Source of the DNA: Marinobacter excellens HL-55 | GTDB taxonomy: Bacteria > Pseudomonadota > Gammaproteobacteria > Pseudomonadales > Oleiphilaceae | Direction: 5' to 3' | NCBI GenBank assembly: GCA_001314845.1 | Contig: LJZQ01000011.1 | Location: 1 to 64,000, forward strand | Length of the DNA stretch: 64,000 bases | Shown: positions 1-7,397 of the stretch, in pieces | Layout of the letters: each line of letters opens with the position of its first letter | Numbering within the stretch: position 1 is the first letter of the stretch | Made by a program: the position numbers and the translations under genes | The notes under the pieces: generated by a model | Database searches by the model: none | What the model saw: only the letters and a program-made list of their open reading frames with translations | Told to the model about the DNA's origin: nothing

Positions 1-87
1 GCGGGCCTTTCCAAAACCCTGCGGAGCCATGGATGGCGGAGCGGAGCCTACAGGGACGTATTCACGGCGTGTTTTGGAAAGGCCCGC
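1..87. repeat. Intergenic inverted-repeat element (REP-like)
   Basis: Two perfect 17-base arms, GCGGGCCTTTCCAAAAC at 1-17 and its reverse complement at 71-87, enclose about 53 bases that contain a second short inverted pair (CCCTG/CAGGG) and the palindromic CCATGG. The element lies just downstream of the photolyase gene on the minus strand and could stop its transcription, although no T-run follows. Dispersed intergenic elements of this general design occur in marine gammaproteobacteria; copy number cannot be seen from one window. Confidence 0.6.
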
Positions 88-120
88 CTCAACCCTGACC
101 GGCAGCCAGATGCCGAGGTT

Positions 121-1512
121 TCAATCCTTCAACGCCTGAAATTTAGCAATCGCTTCTTTGCGACTTTCCTTCAAGTCGACGATCGGCCGCGGATAGCCGC
201 CAGGAATAACGCCGTTCTTGGAAGGGTCATGAATCCTTTTGTTGTCGAGTTTGGCCAATTCCGGCACCCAATGGCGGATAAACTCGCCCTTCGGGTCAAA
301 TCGCTCACTTTGGGTCACGGGATTAAATACCCGAAAGTACGGCGCAGCGTCGGTGCCGGTTGAGGCACTCCATTGCCAGCCCCCATTGTTTGAAGCCAGA
401 AAACCGTCCACCAGGTTCTGCATGAACCAGGCCTCGCCCAGGCGCCAGTCTATGAACAGGTTTTTGGTGAGGAACATGGCGGTGATCATGCGCAGGCGGT
501 TATGCATCCAGCCGGTGGTTTTCAGTTGGCGCATGGCGGCGTCGACAATCGGAATGCCGGTCCGCCCTTCTTTCCAGGCCTCAAAATGCTTACTTGGATC
601 GTTCCAGGCCAGTGCCTCAGTCTCTGGCTTGAAGGCACGGTGCATGCTTACTCGCGGGTAGTGGTACAGAATGTTGATGTAAAAATCCCGCCAGGCGATC
701 TCATTAATCCAGGTTTCGATGCCTTCACCTTTAGTGCCGCTCTGCCTCGCGGCAATCAGGCACTGGCGGCCAGACAGCACGCCGTTGGCCAGATAGGGGG
801 ACAATTGACTGGTGCCATCCACTGCGGGTAAGTCCCGGTTGTCTTTGTAATCTCGGGCTCGCTCTGCCAGAAACTGTTCCAGTTGGTTATTGGCGGCATG
901 CTCACCGGTGCTGACCAGAGGCTCTGGTGCGTCCTGAAAGGGAGCAGGCAGGGTGTCCGTCTGTTCTGGTTGCAGCTCCTCACCCACGGCTGTGGGTGCC
1001 GGAAACAGCGTCGGCTGGGTTTCTTCTATCCAGCTGCGCCAGCGTCGGGAGAACGGGGTGAAGACCGAATAGGGTTCGTTCTGTTGGGTCAGTATCTGGC
1101 CGACCGGCGCGACGGTTTGATCCCGGTATTTGTTCACGCCCACGTCCAGTTCTGCCAGGCGGTCCCGCACCTGTTTGTCCCGGCGCCGCTCGTTGATGCC
1201 GTACTCTTCATTAAAGTGCAGCTGGCGGACGTTGTGCTCGTGGCAGTGTGCTTCCAATGCGGCAAGGCTGTCAGTAAAGAATTCTGCGTGGATAAAAGAC
1301 AGGGCAATGCCTAGTCTGGCCAACTGTTTCGACAGATCGTTAGCGTGTTCCAGCACAAACCGGACTCTGGCCGCAGACCAGTCATGTTCCTGCCACTGCC
1401 CCGGTGTCACGATGAAGCATGCACGCACTGGGTTCCCACTTTTGCAGGCGGCGGTGAGTGCGGGGTTGTCAGCGATGCGCAGGTCGTTGCGGAACCAGAC
1501 CAGTTCTGTCAT
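121..1512 (-). CDS. phrB: Deoxyribodipyrimidine photolyase (class I CPD photolyase)
   Basis: Light-driven repair of cyclobutane pyrimidine dimers in DNA. The 463-residue protein has the usual family length. Its N-terminus (WFRNDLRIADNPAL) is the antenna-binding Rossmann domain. The C-terminal half is the FAD-binding helical domain, with EIAWRDFY, GIPIVDAAMRQL, WMHNRLRM and NNGGWQWSASTGTDAAPYFR all present. I chose ATG at 1512, which has AAGGTG nine bases upstream; a GTG four codons further upstream (1524) is possible. The gene stands alone on the minus strand, divergent from the operon starting at 1652, and its 3' side meets the inverted-repeat element at 1-87. A photolyase rather than a plant-type cryptochrome or Cry-DASH is favoured by these motifs. 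Confidence 0.95.
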   Translation of the reverse strand: MTELVWFRNDLRIADNPALTAACKSGNPVRACFIVTPGQWQEHDWSAARVRFVLEHANDLSKQLARLGIALSFIHAEFFTDSLAALEAHCHEHNVRQLHFNEEYGINERRRDKQVRDRLAELDVGVNKYRDQTVAPVGQILTQQNEPYSVFTPFSRRWRSWIEETQPTLFPAPTAVGEELQPEQTDTLPAPFQDAPEPLVSTGEHAANNQLEQFLAERARDYKDNRDLPAVDGTSQLSPYLANGVLSGRQCLIAARQSGTKGEGIETWINEIAWRDFYINILYHYPRVSMHRAFKPETEALAWNDPSKHFEAWKEGRTGIPIVDAAMRQLKTTGWMHNRLRMITAMFLTKNLFIDWRLGEAWFMQNLVDGFLASNNGGWQWSASTGTDAAPYFRVFNPVTQSERFDPKGEFIRHWVPELAKLDNKRIHDPSKNGVIPGGYPRPIVDLKESRKEAIAKFQALKD

Positions 1513-1651
1513 GCGAGTGGTCACCTTGGAGCAGTGGGGATAGTGGTAATTACAGGCGGTAAATCATTAGCTTGTATATTCGCTGCAACTACCGGATTGG
1601 ATTATAGTTAAGCAGTAAAGCCGGCTATAAAAAAGGAGTGTTTTCCTCGGC

Positions 1652-2464
1652 ATGACAGAACAAACCGAAAGCCAGCGCGATGGTGTCTGGGCACACCCTT
1701 ATCAACTGGCTTCCGGCCAGACTCAAAAGCACCAGTTGGGCCATACCCGGTTGTGGGTGACATTGTTGGATCTTGAGTGGCAAGTCCGGGTGCAGAGCAC
1801 CGCATTGGGCGTAGATCCCGAGGATTGGTTTGAGGCCATCGGTCACACCCTGCCTTCGACGGATCTTGCGGTGCAGCGTTTTGTGCGCTCCAAGGACAAC
1901 GGGGTTGTTCGCTTTTACCCGGCGATGGCAGGTTTGCCGACCGTTATCAGGCCCTTTCAGCCGTTAACCATTCCCGCCGGTGCCCGATGCGTTCTTTATG
2001 TGGGTACCGCGCTGTGGATGAAAGTGTGCGTGGGCGATCCGGAAACCGAGCTGGCCGAGTTACCTCTGGCGCCACCCTCCATGACCTGGTTAGGCCGGAA
2101 TACCCTGGAGGGGGAATTGTGCTATGCCTCGTCAACCTTTGGTCGGCTGGCTCTGGAGGCGGTACCCAAAAGGCCGTGGCGCGCGGTCACTCCAGTAACC
2201 ATAATCAACGAGCGAGAAAAACCGCTGTTGCTGGAACGGTTCAGCCTGCCCACCCCGCTGTTGTCTCTGCATCGCAATGAGCGAGGGCAACTCTGGACGC
2301 CGGGTGTTACTGTGGAATGTGAAACCGACATGAATTCAGCCAGCCTGCACATTGAACATTCAGTGATTGCTGAGGCTGGTTTGTGCCAGCTAATTGCGCC
2401 CGCCAGGGAAAAGCTGGCCAGGGGCCGAAGGCTGGTCCGTACTTTTGATCACATGTTTGGCTGA
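1652..2464 (+). CDS. Uncharacterised protein upstream of mscS (DUF432-like?)
   Basis: The 270-residue protein has no signal peptide or membrane segment that I can see. It is rich in beta-strand-forming stretches and looks cytosolic. I do not securely recognise it; it reminds me of the DUF432 family, which tends to sit beside small mechanosensitive channels, but that is from memory and uncertain. It is the first gene of a + strand series: the mscS-family gene follows after 22 bases, and the RimB-like protease, rimK and a desuccinylase-family gene continue the run. Start ATG 1652 has AGGAG 13 bases upstream, a rather long spacing. The neighbourhood suggests a role tied to osmotic or envelope adjustment, but no function is assigned. 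Confidence 0.8.
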   Translation: MTEQTESQRDGVWAHPYQLASGQTQKHQLGHTRLWVTLLDLEWQVRVQSTALGVDPEDWFEAIGHTLPSTDLAVQRFVRSKDNGVVRFYPAMAGLPTVIRPFQPLTIPAGARCVLYVGTALWMKVCVGDPETELAELPLAPPSMTWLGRNTLEGELCYASSTFGRLALEAVPKRPWRAVTPVTIINEREKPLLLERFSLPTPLLSLHRNERGQLWTPGVTVECETDMNSASLHIEHSVIAEAGLCQLIAPAREKLARGRRLVRTFDHMFG

Positions 2465-2486
2465 CGGCCACGACAGGAGTATTTCT

Positions 2487-3374
2487 TTGTTTGATGCGAT
2501 ACAAGCAACAACGATTCAGGTGATCAACGGGATTGCCTGGGGGCAGTGGTTGTCAGCCGGATTTTTACTGGTACTGGGTTTGGTTCTGGGCTCATTGGTA
2601 GCCCGCAGTATTGGCCGCATGGTTGAGAAACGGGTCTCTCGGCATCATCAGGTAATGATCCGCCGGCTGTTTTTCTATCTGGTGTTTCTGCTGTTTGCCA
2701 TGGCCGCGCTGCGGGAAGCTGGTTTTTCACTGGAGGTGGTGCTGGGGGCTGCGGGGATTCTGACTGTCGCTATCGGTTTTGCCTCGCAGACCTCGGCATC
2801 CAACATCATCAGCGGTTTATTTCTGGTCATCGAGAAGCCTTTTGAGATTGGCGATTTCATTGAGGTGGATGCCACCCTCGGTGAGGTCGTTGCCATTGAC
2901 CTGTTGAGTGTGAAGCTGAGAACGCCAGACAACCTGTACGTGCGCATACCCAATGAAACCCTGATTAAAACCCGGGTGGTAAACCGCTCACGCTTTCCTA
3001 TTCGGCGGGTGGACCTGGCCATCGGCATCGCCTACGCCGAAGATGTCGAACGTGTCAGCGACTTGTTGCTAGGGTTGGCAACAGACAACGCAGCCTGCCT
3101 AGAGGAGCCAAAACCTTTCGTGTTGGTAACGGGATTTGGCGCATCGTCTGTCGACCTGCAGTTCTCCTTCTGGATACCGAAAGATAAATTCTTTGAAGGC
3201 CGGGGCAGCATGATGATCGCGGTTAAAAAATTGCTTGATACACAAGGCATTGAAATACCTTTTCCTCATACCAGCATTTATGCTGGTAGCCATTCCGAGC
3301 CCTTCCGTGTGCAGCTGATGGGCCTGGAAAAACAAAAAGACAAGGATTCTTCGGATGTCGACAGAAACGACTGA
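2487..3374 (+). CDS. MscS-family small mechanosensitive ion channel
   Basis: Inner-membrane channel that opens under membrane tension and releases solutes during osmotic downshock. The 295-residue protein has N-terminal hydrophobic helices (around residues 15-35 and 55-80). These are followed by the conserved pore helix and beta domain of Msc[20 protein letters not shown], then [19 protein letters not shown]. The likely start is TTG 2487, because CAGGAG lies seven bases before it; an upstream in-frame ATG at 2394 would overlap the previous gene by 71 bases and has no support. Its last 20 bases overlap the start of the next gene, so the two are translationally coupled. The short form lacks the large periplasmic domain of MscK-type proteins. 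Confidence 0.92.
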   Translation: MFDAIQATTIQVINGIAWGQWLSAGFLLVLGLVLGSLVARSIGRMVEKRVSRHHQVMIRRLFFYLVFLLFAMAALREAGFSLEVVLGAAGILTVAIGFASQTSASNIISGLFLVIEKPFEIGDFIEVDATLGEVVAIDLLSVKLRTPDNLYVRIPNETLIKTRVVNRSRFPIRRVDLAIGIAYAEDVERVSDLLLGLATDNAACLEEPKPFVLVTGFGASSVDLQFSFWIPKDKFFEGRGSMMIAVKKLLDTQGIEIPFPHTSIYAGSHSEPFRVQLMGLEKQKDKDSSDVDRND

Positions 3375-3846
3375 AGTCATCAAAACCACCCATCCAATCC
3401 CGGCTGAGAACAAAACGGCGCTGGGTTGGCGAGAGTGGGTGGCACTGCCGGATCTGGATATTAGCCGCATCAAGGCGAAAGTAGACACCGGGGCGCGTAC
3501 GTCTTGCCTGCATACCTTTCGGACCGAGCCCTACACCGAAAACGGCGAGCGCCGCGTGAGGTTCTGGGTACACCCGGTACAGAATGAACTGCACCATGTG
3601 GTCGAGTGTGATGCCAAAGTGCTTGACGAGCGCACGGTATCAGACTCCGGCGGCCACAAAGAATTGCGGCTGGTGATCGAAACCACCCTGGTAGTGGGGG
3701 ATCAAAGCTGGCCCATTGAAATGACCTTGACCAACCGGGACTCCATGCGGTTCCGGATGCTATTGGGGCGGACTGCCATGGCAGGTCGATCCCTCGTCTA
3801 CCCTGAAGCTTCCTACCTGGCCGGCGAACCGGCACTGAGGACCTGA
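3355..3846 (+). CDS. rimB: RimB-like retropepsin-type protease (ATP-dependent zinc protease family)
   Basis: Small cytosolic protein (163 residues) of the family long annotated as putative ATP-dependent zinc protease. Retropepsin-like signatures are visible: the aspartyl-protease triad motif KVDTGARTS at residues 41-49 and RMLLGRTAM near residue 135. In pseudomonads RimB works with RimA and RimK to adjust the number of glutamates added to ribosomal protein S6. The gene overlaps the mscS-family gene by 20 bases and ends two bases before rimK, so an operon is nearly certain. The partnership with RimK supports the RimB call; the protease activity itself is inferred from family membership. Confidence 0.85.
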   Translation: MSTETTEVIKTTHPIPAENKTALGWREWVALPDLDISRIKAKVDTGARTSCLHTFRTEPYTENGERRVRFWVHPVQNELHHVVECDAKVLDERTVSDSGGHKELRLVIETTLVVGDQSWPIEMTLTNRDSMRFRMLLGRTAMAGRSLVYPEASYLAGEPALRT

Positions 3847-3848
3847 AT

Positions 3849-4754
3849 ATGAAAATTGCGGTACTGTCGCGAAATCGTCACCTGTACTCAACCCGGCGAC
3901 TGGTTGAGGAAGGCGTTAACCGTGGCCACGAAGTGAAGGTGATCGACGCCCTGCATTGTTCTATGAACATCACCTCCGCAAATCCGCTGATTCATTATCA
4001 CGAGGAAGTGCTCGAAAACTTTGACGTGGTGATTCCGCGGATTGGCGCCTCGGTTACCTTCTACGGAACGGCGGTATTACGTCAGTTCGAGATGATGGGT
4101 GTGTTCCCGCTGAACGAGTCGGTGGCCATCACCCGCTCCCGTGACAAGTTGCGCTCGCTGCAGTTACTCGCGCGCAAAGGCGTGGGCATGCCGGTGACCG
4201 GGTTTGCCAACAAGCCCGACAACGTGCCAGAGCTGCTGAGAATGGTGGGCGGCGCTCCGGTGGTTATCAAATTACTGCAAGGTACCCAGGGTATCGGCGT
4301 GGTGCTGGCAGAAACCCGCAAGGCGGCCGAGAGTGTGATCGAGGCCTTTATGGGCCTGAAAGCCGACATTCTGGTGCAGGAATTTATCAAGGAAGCCGGC
4401 GGTGCGGACATCCGCTGTTTCGTGATTGGCGATAAAGTGATTGCCGCCATGAAACGACAGGGCGCCGATGGTGAATTCCGCTCCAACCTGCACCGGGGCG
4501 GAACCGCATCGCTGGTGCGCATCACTCCTGAAGAGCGGCGCACGGCGATTACTGCCGCTAAGGCCATGGGGCTGAACGTGGCAGGTGTCGATCTGCTGCG
4601 CTCCAGTCGGGGTCCTTTGGTGATGGAGGTCAACTCCTCGCCGGGCCTTGAAGGTATCGAAAATGCCACGGGTAAGAATGTAGCCAGCATGATCATCAAC
4701 TGGACCGAGAAAAACTACCGGCCCTGGAAAACCAAAACCAGGGGGCAAGGTTGA
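3849..4754 (+). CDS. rimK: Alpha-L-glutamate ligase RimK (ribosomal protein S6 modification)
   Basis: ATP-grasp ligase of 301 residues that adds glutamates to the C-terminus of ribosomal protein S6. The N-terminus [18 protein letters not shown] is typical of RimK. The glycine-rich ATP-grasp loop ([17 protein letters not shown]) lies near residue 140, and the metal-binding C-terminal motif [14 protein letters not shown] near residue 262. It starts two bases after the RimB-like gene and its stop overlaps the TTG start of the following gene. The coupling with a retropepsin-like partner matches the S6-modification pair of Pseudomonas. Full-length, no anomalies. Confidence 0.95.
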   Translation: MKIAVLSRNRHLYSTRRLVEEGVNRGHEVKVIDALHCSMNITSANPLIHYHEEVLENFDVVIPRIGASVTFYGTAVLRQFEMMGVFPLNESVAITRSRDKLRSLQLLARKGVGMPVTGFANKPDNVPELLRMVGGAPVVIKLLQGTQGIGVVLAETRKAAESVIEAFMGLKADILVQEFIKEAGGADIRCFVIGDKVIAAMKRQGADGEFRSNLHRGGTASLVRITPEERRTAITAAKAMGLNVAGVDLLRSSRGPLVMEVNSSPGLEGIENATGKNVASMIINWTEKNYRPWKTKTRGQG

Positions 4755-5836
4755 AGGCAATGTCGAGAGCATCAAGAGCACCGTTTGAAATTAACGGCGT
4801 GCAGATAAAGGCCGGCACCCGAGCGACGGTAGAGGTTCAGGTTGCCAAGCTCTACACACACACGCCGCTGCACATACCCGTAGAGGTGGTGCACGGCCGC
4901 CGGGACGGTCCGGTGTTGATGGTGTGCGGTGCTATCCATGGCGATGAAATCAATGGTGTTGAGATCATTCGCCGGGTACTGAAGAACTCCGCGCTCCGGC
5001 ATCTGCGAGGCACGCTGGTGGCTGTGCCTATCGTCAATATTTTCGGCTTTGTTCAACGCACCCGTTATCTGCCGGATCGCAGGGATTTGAACCGCTGCTT
5101 CCCGGGCTCGGAAACAGGGTCTCTGGGTGGGCGAATCGCTTATCTGTTGCGCACTCTGATCATGGAAAAGGTGACGCACATCATCGATTTGCACACCGGT
5201 GCCGTTCACCGGTTCAACCTGCCACAGATCCGGGCCGAGCTGAAGAATCCTGAAACCTCCCGTATGGCCGATGCCTTTGGCGCGCCGATTATCATCAATG
5301 CCGGTCTGCGGGAAGGCAGCCTGCGGGCCTACGCCGACTCTCTGGATATACCGGTGATCACCTTCGAGGGCGGCGAAGCCCTGCGCTTTGACGACGTGGT
5401 GATAGCCAGTGGCGTGAAAGGCATTATCCGGGTCATGCGGGAACTGGAGATGGTGCCTGCGAAAAAGGGGCCGAAGGCCCCCAAAAAACGTTCTGAAACC
5501 GCCGCCAACTCGCAATGGATACGGGCCGACATTGACGGCATCATGCGGCCGGTCGCCAAGCTGGGTCAGAGGGTGCGCAAAGGCCAGAAACTGGCCATGG
5601 TGGCCGATCCCTTCGGAGAGACCGAAGTGGCCATTACCTCGCCGTGTTCTGGCATCGTTATCTGTGTCAACAACCTGCCACTGGTCAACGAGGGCGAGGC
5701 AATCTACCACGTGGCCCGGTTTGACGAGCTGGGCGAGGCTGAAAAAGCTATGGACTACTTCAGAAGCTCCTATGAGAATGAGATGTCTGAAGACGCGGTG
5801 GTACCCGTTCATCCATGGGACGATCTGCAAAAATAA
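4751..5836 (+). CDS. Succinylglutamate desuccinylase/aspartoacylase family protein
   Basis: Zinc carboxypeptidase-like hydrolase of 361 residues (358 if ATG 4760 is used instead of TTG 4751). The metal-binding motifs are visible: [13 protein letters not shown] (H and E ligands, about residue 58) and HIIDLHTGA (second H, about residue 140). A catalytic glutamate is in [10 protein letters not shown]. The C-terminal 100 residues resemble a biotinyl/lipoyl-like beta domain ([18 protein letters not shown]), common in this branch. The substrate is unknown. Members next to rimK are widespread in marine gammaproteobacteria and are plausibly linked to removal or recycling of acylated or glutamylated groups; that link is inference. 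The start overlaps the rimK stop. Confidence 0.88.
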   Translation: MKAMSRASRAPFEINGVQIKAGTRATVEVQVAKLYTHTPLHIPVEVVHGRRDGPVLMVCGAIHGDEINGVEIIRRVLKNSALRHLRGTLVAVPIVNIFGFVQRTRYLPDRRDLNRCFPGSETGSLGGRIAYLLRTLIMEKVTHIIDLHTGAVHRFNLPQIRAELKNPETSRMADAFGAPIIINAGLREGSLRAYADSLDIPVITFEGGEALRFDDVVIASGVKGIIRVMRELEMVPAKKGPKAPKKRSETAANSQWIRADIDGIMRPVAKLGQRVRKGQKLAMVADPFGETEVAITSPCSGIVICVNNLPLVNEGEAIYHVARFDELGEAEKAMDYFRSSYENEMSEDAVVPVHPWDDLQK

Positions 5837-5850
5837 CCGGTGGAGTCATT

Positions 5851-6276
5851 ATGATCTGGCATCAGAACACTATCGAGCTGGCCCCTTTGCCCCGGGGCTT
5901 TCACCTGGTCACCAATGAAATTCTGGCCCAGGCTCCGGAGCTGACCAACTGCGAAGTTGGTCTTCTCAACCTGTTCATCCAGCATACCTCCGCGTCCCTG
6001 GCGATCAACGAAAATGCCGATCCGGATGTGCGGGGTGATCTGGAGCGGCATTTCAGTGTCATGGTGCCGGAGCATGCGCCTCATTACGAACACACCCTGG
6101 AAGGCCCTGACGACATGCCCGCCCACATCAAAAGCGTGATGATCGGGCCGTCACTCACCATCCCGATCAGCCACGGCCACCTGGCGCTGGGCACCTGGCA
6201 AGGTATTTACGTGTGCGAGCACCGTGATAATGCCGGAAGCCGGCGCATTGTGGCGACCTTGCAGGGGCGTTGGTAG
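5851..6276 (+). CDS. yjbQ: YjbQ family protein (secondary thiamine-phosphate synthase type)
   Basis: A 141-residue protein of the UPF0047/YjbQ family, with the hallmark motifs LFIQHTSASLAINENADPD and ISHGHLALGTWQGIY. E. coli YjbQ has weak thiamine-phosphate synthase activity, but the physiological role is unsettled. ATG 5851 is chosen because GGTGGAG lies five bases upstream; an in-frame upstream ATG at 5815 would overlap the preceding gene. It is the last gene of the mscS-rimBK series, 14 bases after the desuccinylase-family gene, and its stop codon lies inside the short inverted repeat at 6270-6286. It marks the left boundary of the CRISPR region. Confidence 0.93.
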   Translation: MIWHQNTIELAPLPRGFHLVTNEILAQAPELTNCEVGLLNLFIQHTSASLAINENADPDVRGDLERHFSVMVPEHAPHYEHTLEGPDDMPAHIKSVMIGPSLTIPISHGHLALGTWQGIYVCEHRDNAGSRRIVATLQGRW

Positions 6277-6286
6277 GAAATACCAA
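6270..6286. promoter_or_regulatory. Short inverted repeat upstream of the WYL regulator gene
   Basis: TTGGTA and TACCAA are perfect 6-base arms separated by GGAAA. The dyad covers the yjbQ stop codon and lies 70 bases before the GTG start of the WYL regulator. It could be an operator for autoregulation or a weak hairpin; no T-run follows, so a rho-independent terminator is unlikely. Operator function is inference only. Confidence 0.35.
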
Positions 6287-6355
6287 ATAGAAGTGGCATG
6301 CTTATAGATACGTAGCTAACCTGAGTGCTGAAATGGAGTTTGGCAAGGAGGGCTG

Positions 6356-7318
6356 GTGAGCCGCTTTTATCGCATCTACAAAATTCATGGACTTCTTCGT
6401 AATGCCCGACAGCCCGTTCCCATGCGAGTGTTTGTTGAAGAGCTCGAGTCCAGCCGCAATACCATTACTCGTGATTTCGAATACCTAAGAGACTCGCTCG
6501 GCGCTCCTATCGAGTATTGCCGGAATGCTAACGGCCATCGTTATGCTCCCGGTGCGCCGGTATTCGAGTTGCCGGGATTCTGGATGAACCCCGCTGAACT
6601 TTATGCACTGCTCGCCTGTGAGCAATTACTGGAAAACGTTCAGCCTGGTCTCATCACCAACCGATTAGCCCCCCTGCGATCAAAGATCCGCTACTTGCTA
6701 GGCGAATCCGGCCATGACGCCGAGGCCATCAGCGAACGCATCCGAATCCAGCCTATTCAGGCCCGAACAACCGCTCATCACACCTTTGATCCCTCAGCAG
6801 AAGCCACGCTATCCGGAAAATGTCTGACCTTTGGGTATCAGGCCAGAAGCGGCGGGGCGGCCAAGGAGAGGCTGGTGCACCCCCAGCGGCTTCTCCACTA
6901 CCGCTCCAATTGGTATTTGTTGGCGTGGTGCGACCAGGCCGAAGACCTGAGATTGTTCTCACTCGATAGAATGACTCACACGGAAGTTAGTAAACGCACC
7001 TCCAAGCCTTGTCCGGCAGCGCAGCTGGATGCCTTTGCCAATTCCGGTTTTGGAATCTTCGGCGGCCAATCCACATCCACCGCACATCTCAGGTTTTCGG
7101 AGCACGCGGCGCAATGGGTGGCGGAGGAGCAGTGGCACATTGATCAGCAAGGCCAGTGGCAGGCCGACGGTTATCACCTGCGTGTACCTTATTCCGATGA
7201 GCGTGAGCTGGTGATGGAGGTCTTGCGGTTCGGGCCCGATGTTGAGGTGCTTGGGCCGGAGAGTCTGCGGGCAGAAGTGGCGGAAAGAATTCGGAAAATG
7301 AACTCAATCTACTGGTAA
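6356..7318 (+). CDS. WYL-domain transcriptional regulator (YafY type) next to cas genes
   Basis: A 320-residue protein with an N-terminal winged helix (about residues 5-60: FVEELESSRNTITRDFEYLR), then a WYL domain. WYL core residues are in KERLVHPQRLLHYRSNWYLLAWC, followed by LRLFSLDRM, and a C-terminal WCX region. GTG 6356 is the start, with AAGGAGG five bases upstream. WYL proteins bind nucleic-acid or nucleotide ligands and frequently control CRISPR, BREX, CBASS and other defence operons. The gene is in the same direction as cas3, 79 bases upstream of it, so it may regulate or be co-transcribed with the cas operon. Which ligand it senses cannot be seen. Confidence 0.9.
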   Translation: MSRFYRIYKIHGLLRNARQPVPMRVFVEELESSRNTITRDFEYLRDSLGAPIEYCRNANGHRYAPGAPVFELPGFWMNPAELYALLACEQLLENVQPGLITNRLAPLRSKIRYLLGESGHDAEAISERIRIQPIQARTTAHHTFDPSAEATLSGKCLTFGYQARSGGAAKERLVHPQRLLHYRSNWYLLAWCDQAEDLRLFSLDRMTHTEVSKRTSKPCPAAQLDAFANSGFGIFGGQSTSTAHLRFSEHAAQWVAEEQWHIDQQGQWQADGYHLRVPYSDERELVMEVLRFGPDVEVLGPESLRAEVAERIRKMNSIYW

Positions 7319-7397
7319 TTCATTCAGTGGTGCATGGACTGGTGCAGTTAAGCTTGTATGGTGTTGGTTAAACGGTTAATTGATAGGTGGAAGAGCT

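Noticed and set aside
4772..5830. A 352-residue minus-strand frame opposite the desuccinylase-family gene
   Set aside because: It is a high-G+C shadow of a well-supported + strand gene; it has no recognisable domain and is rich in His/Gln/Pro.
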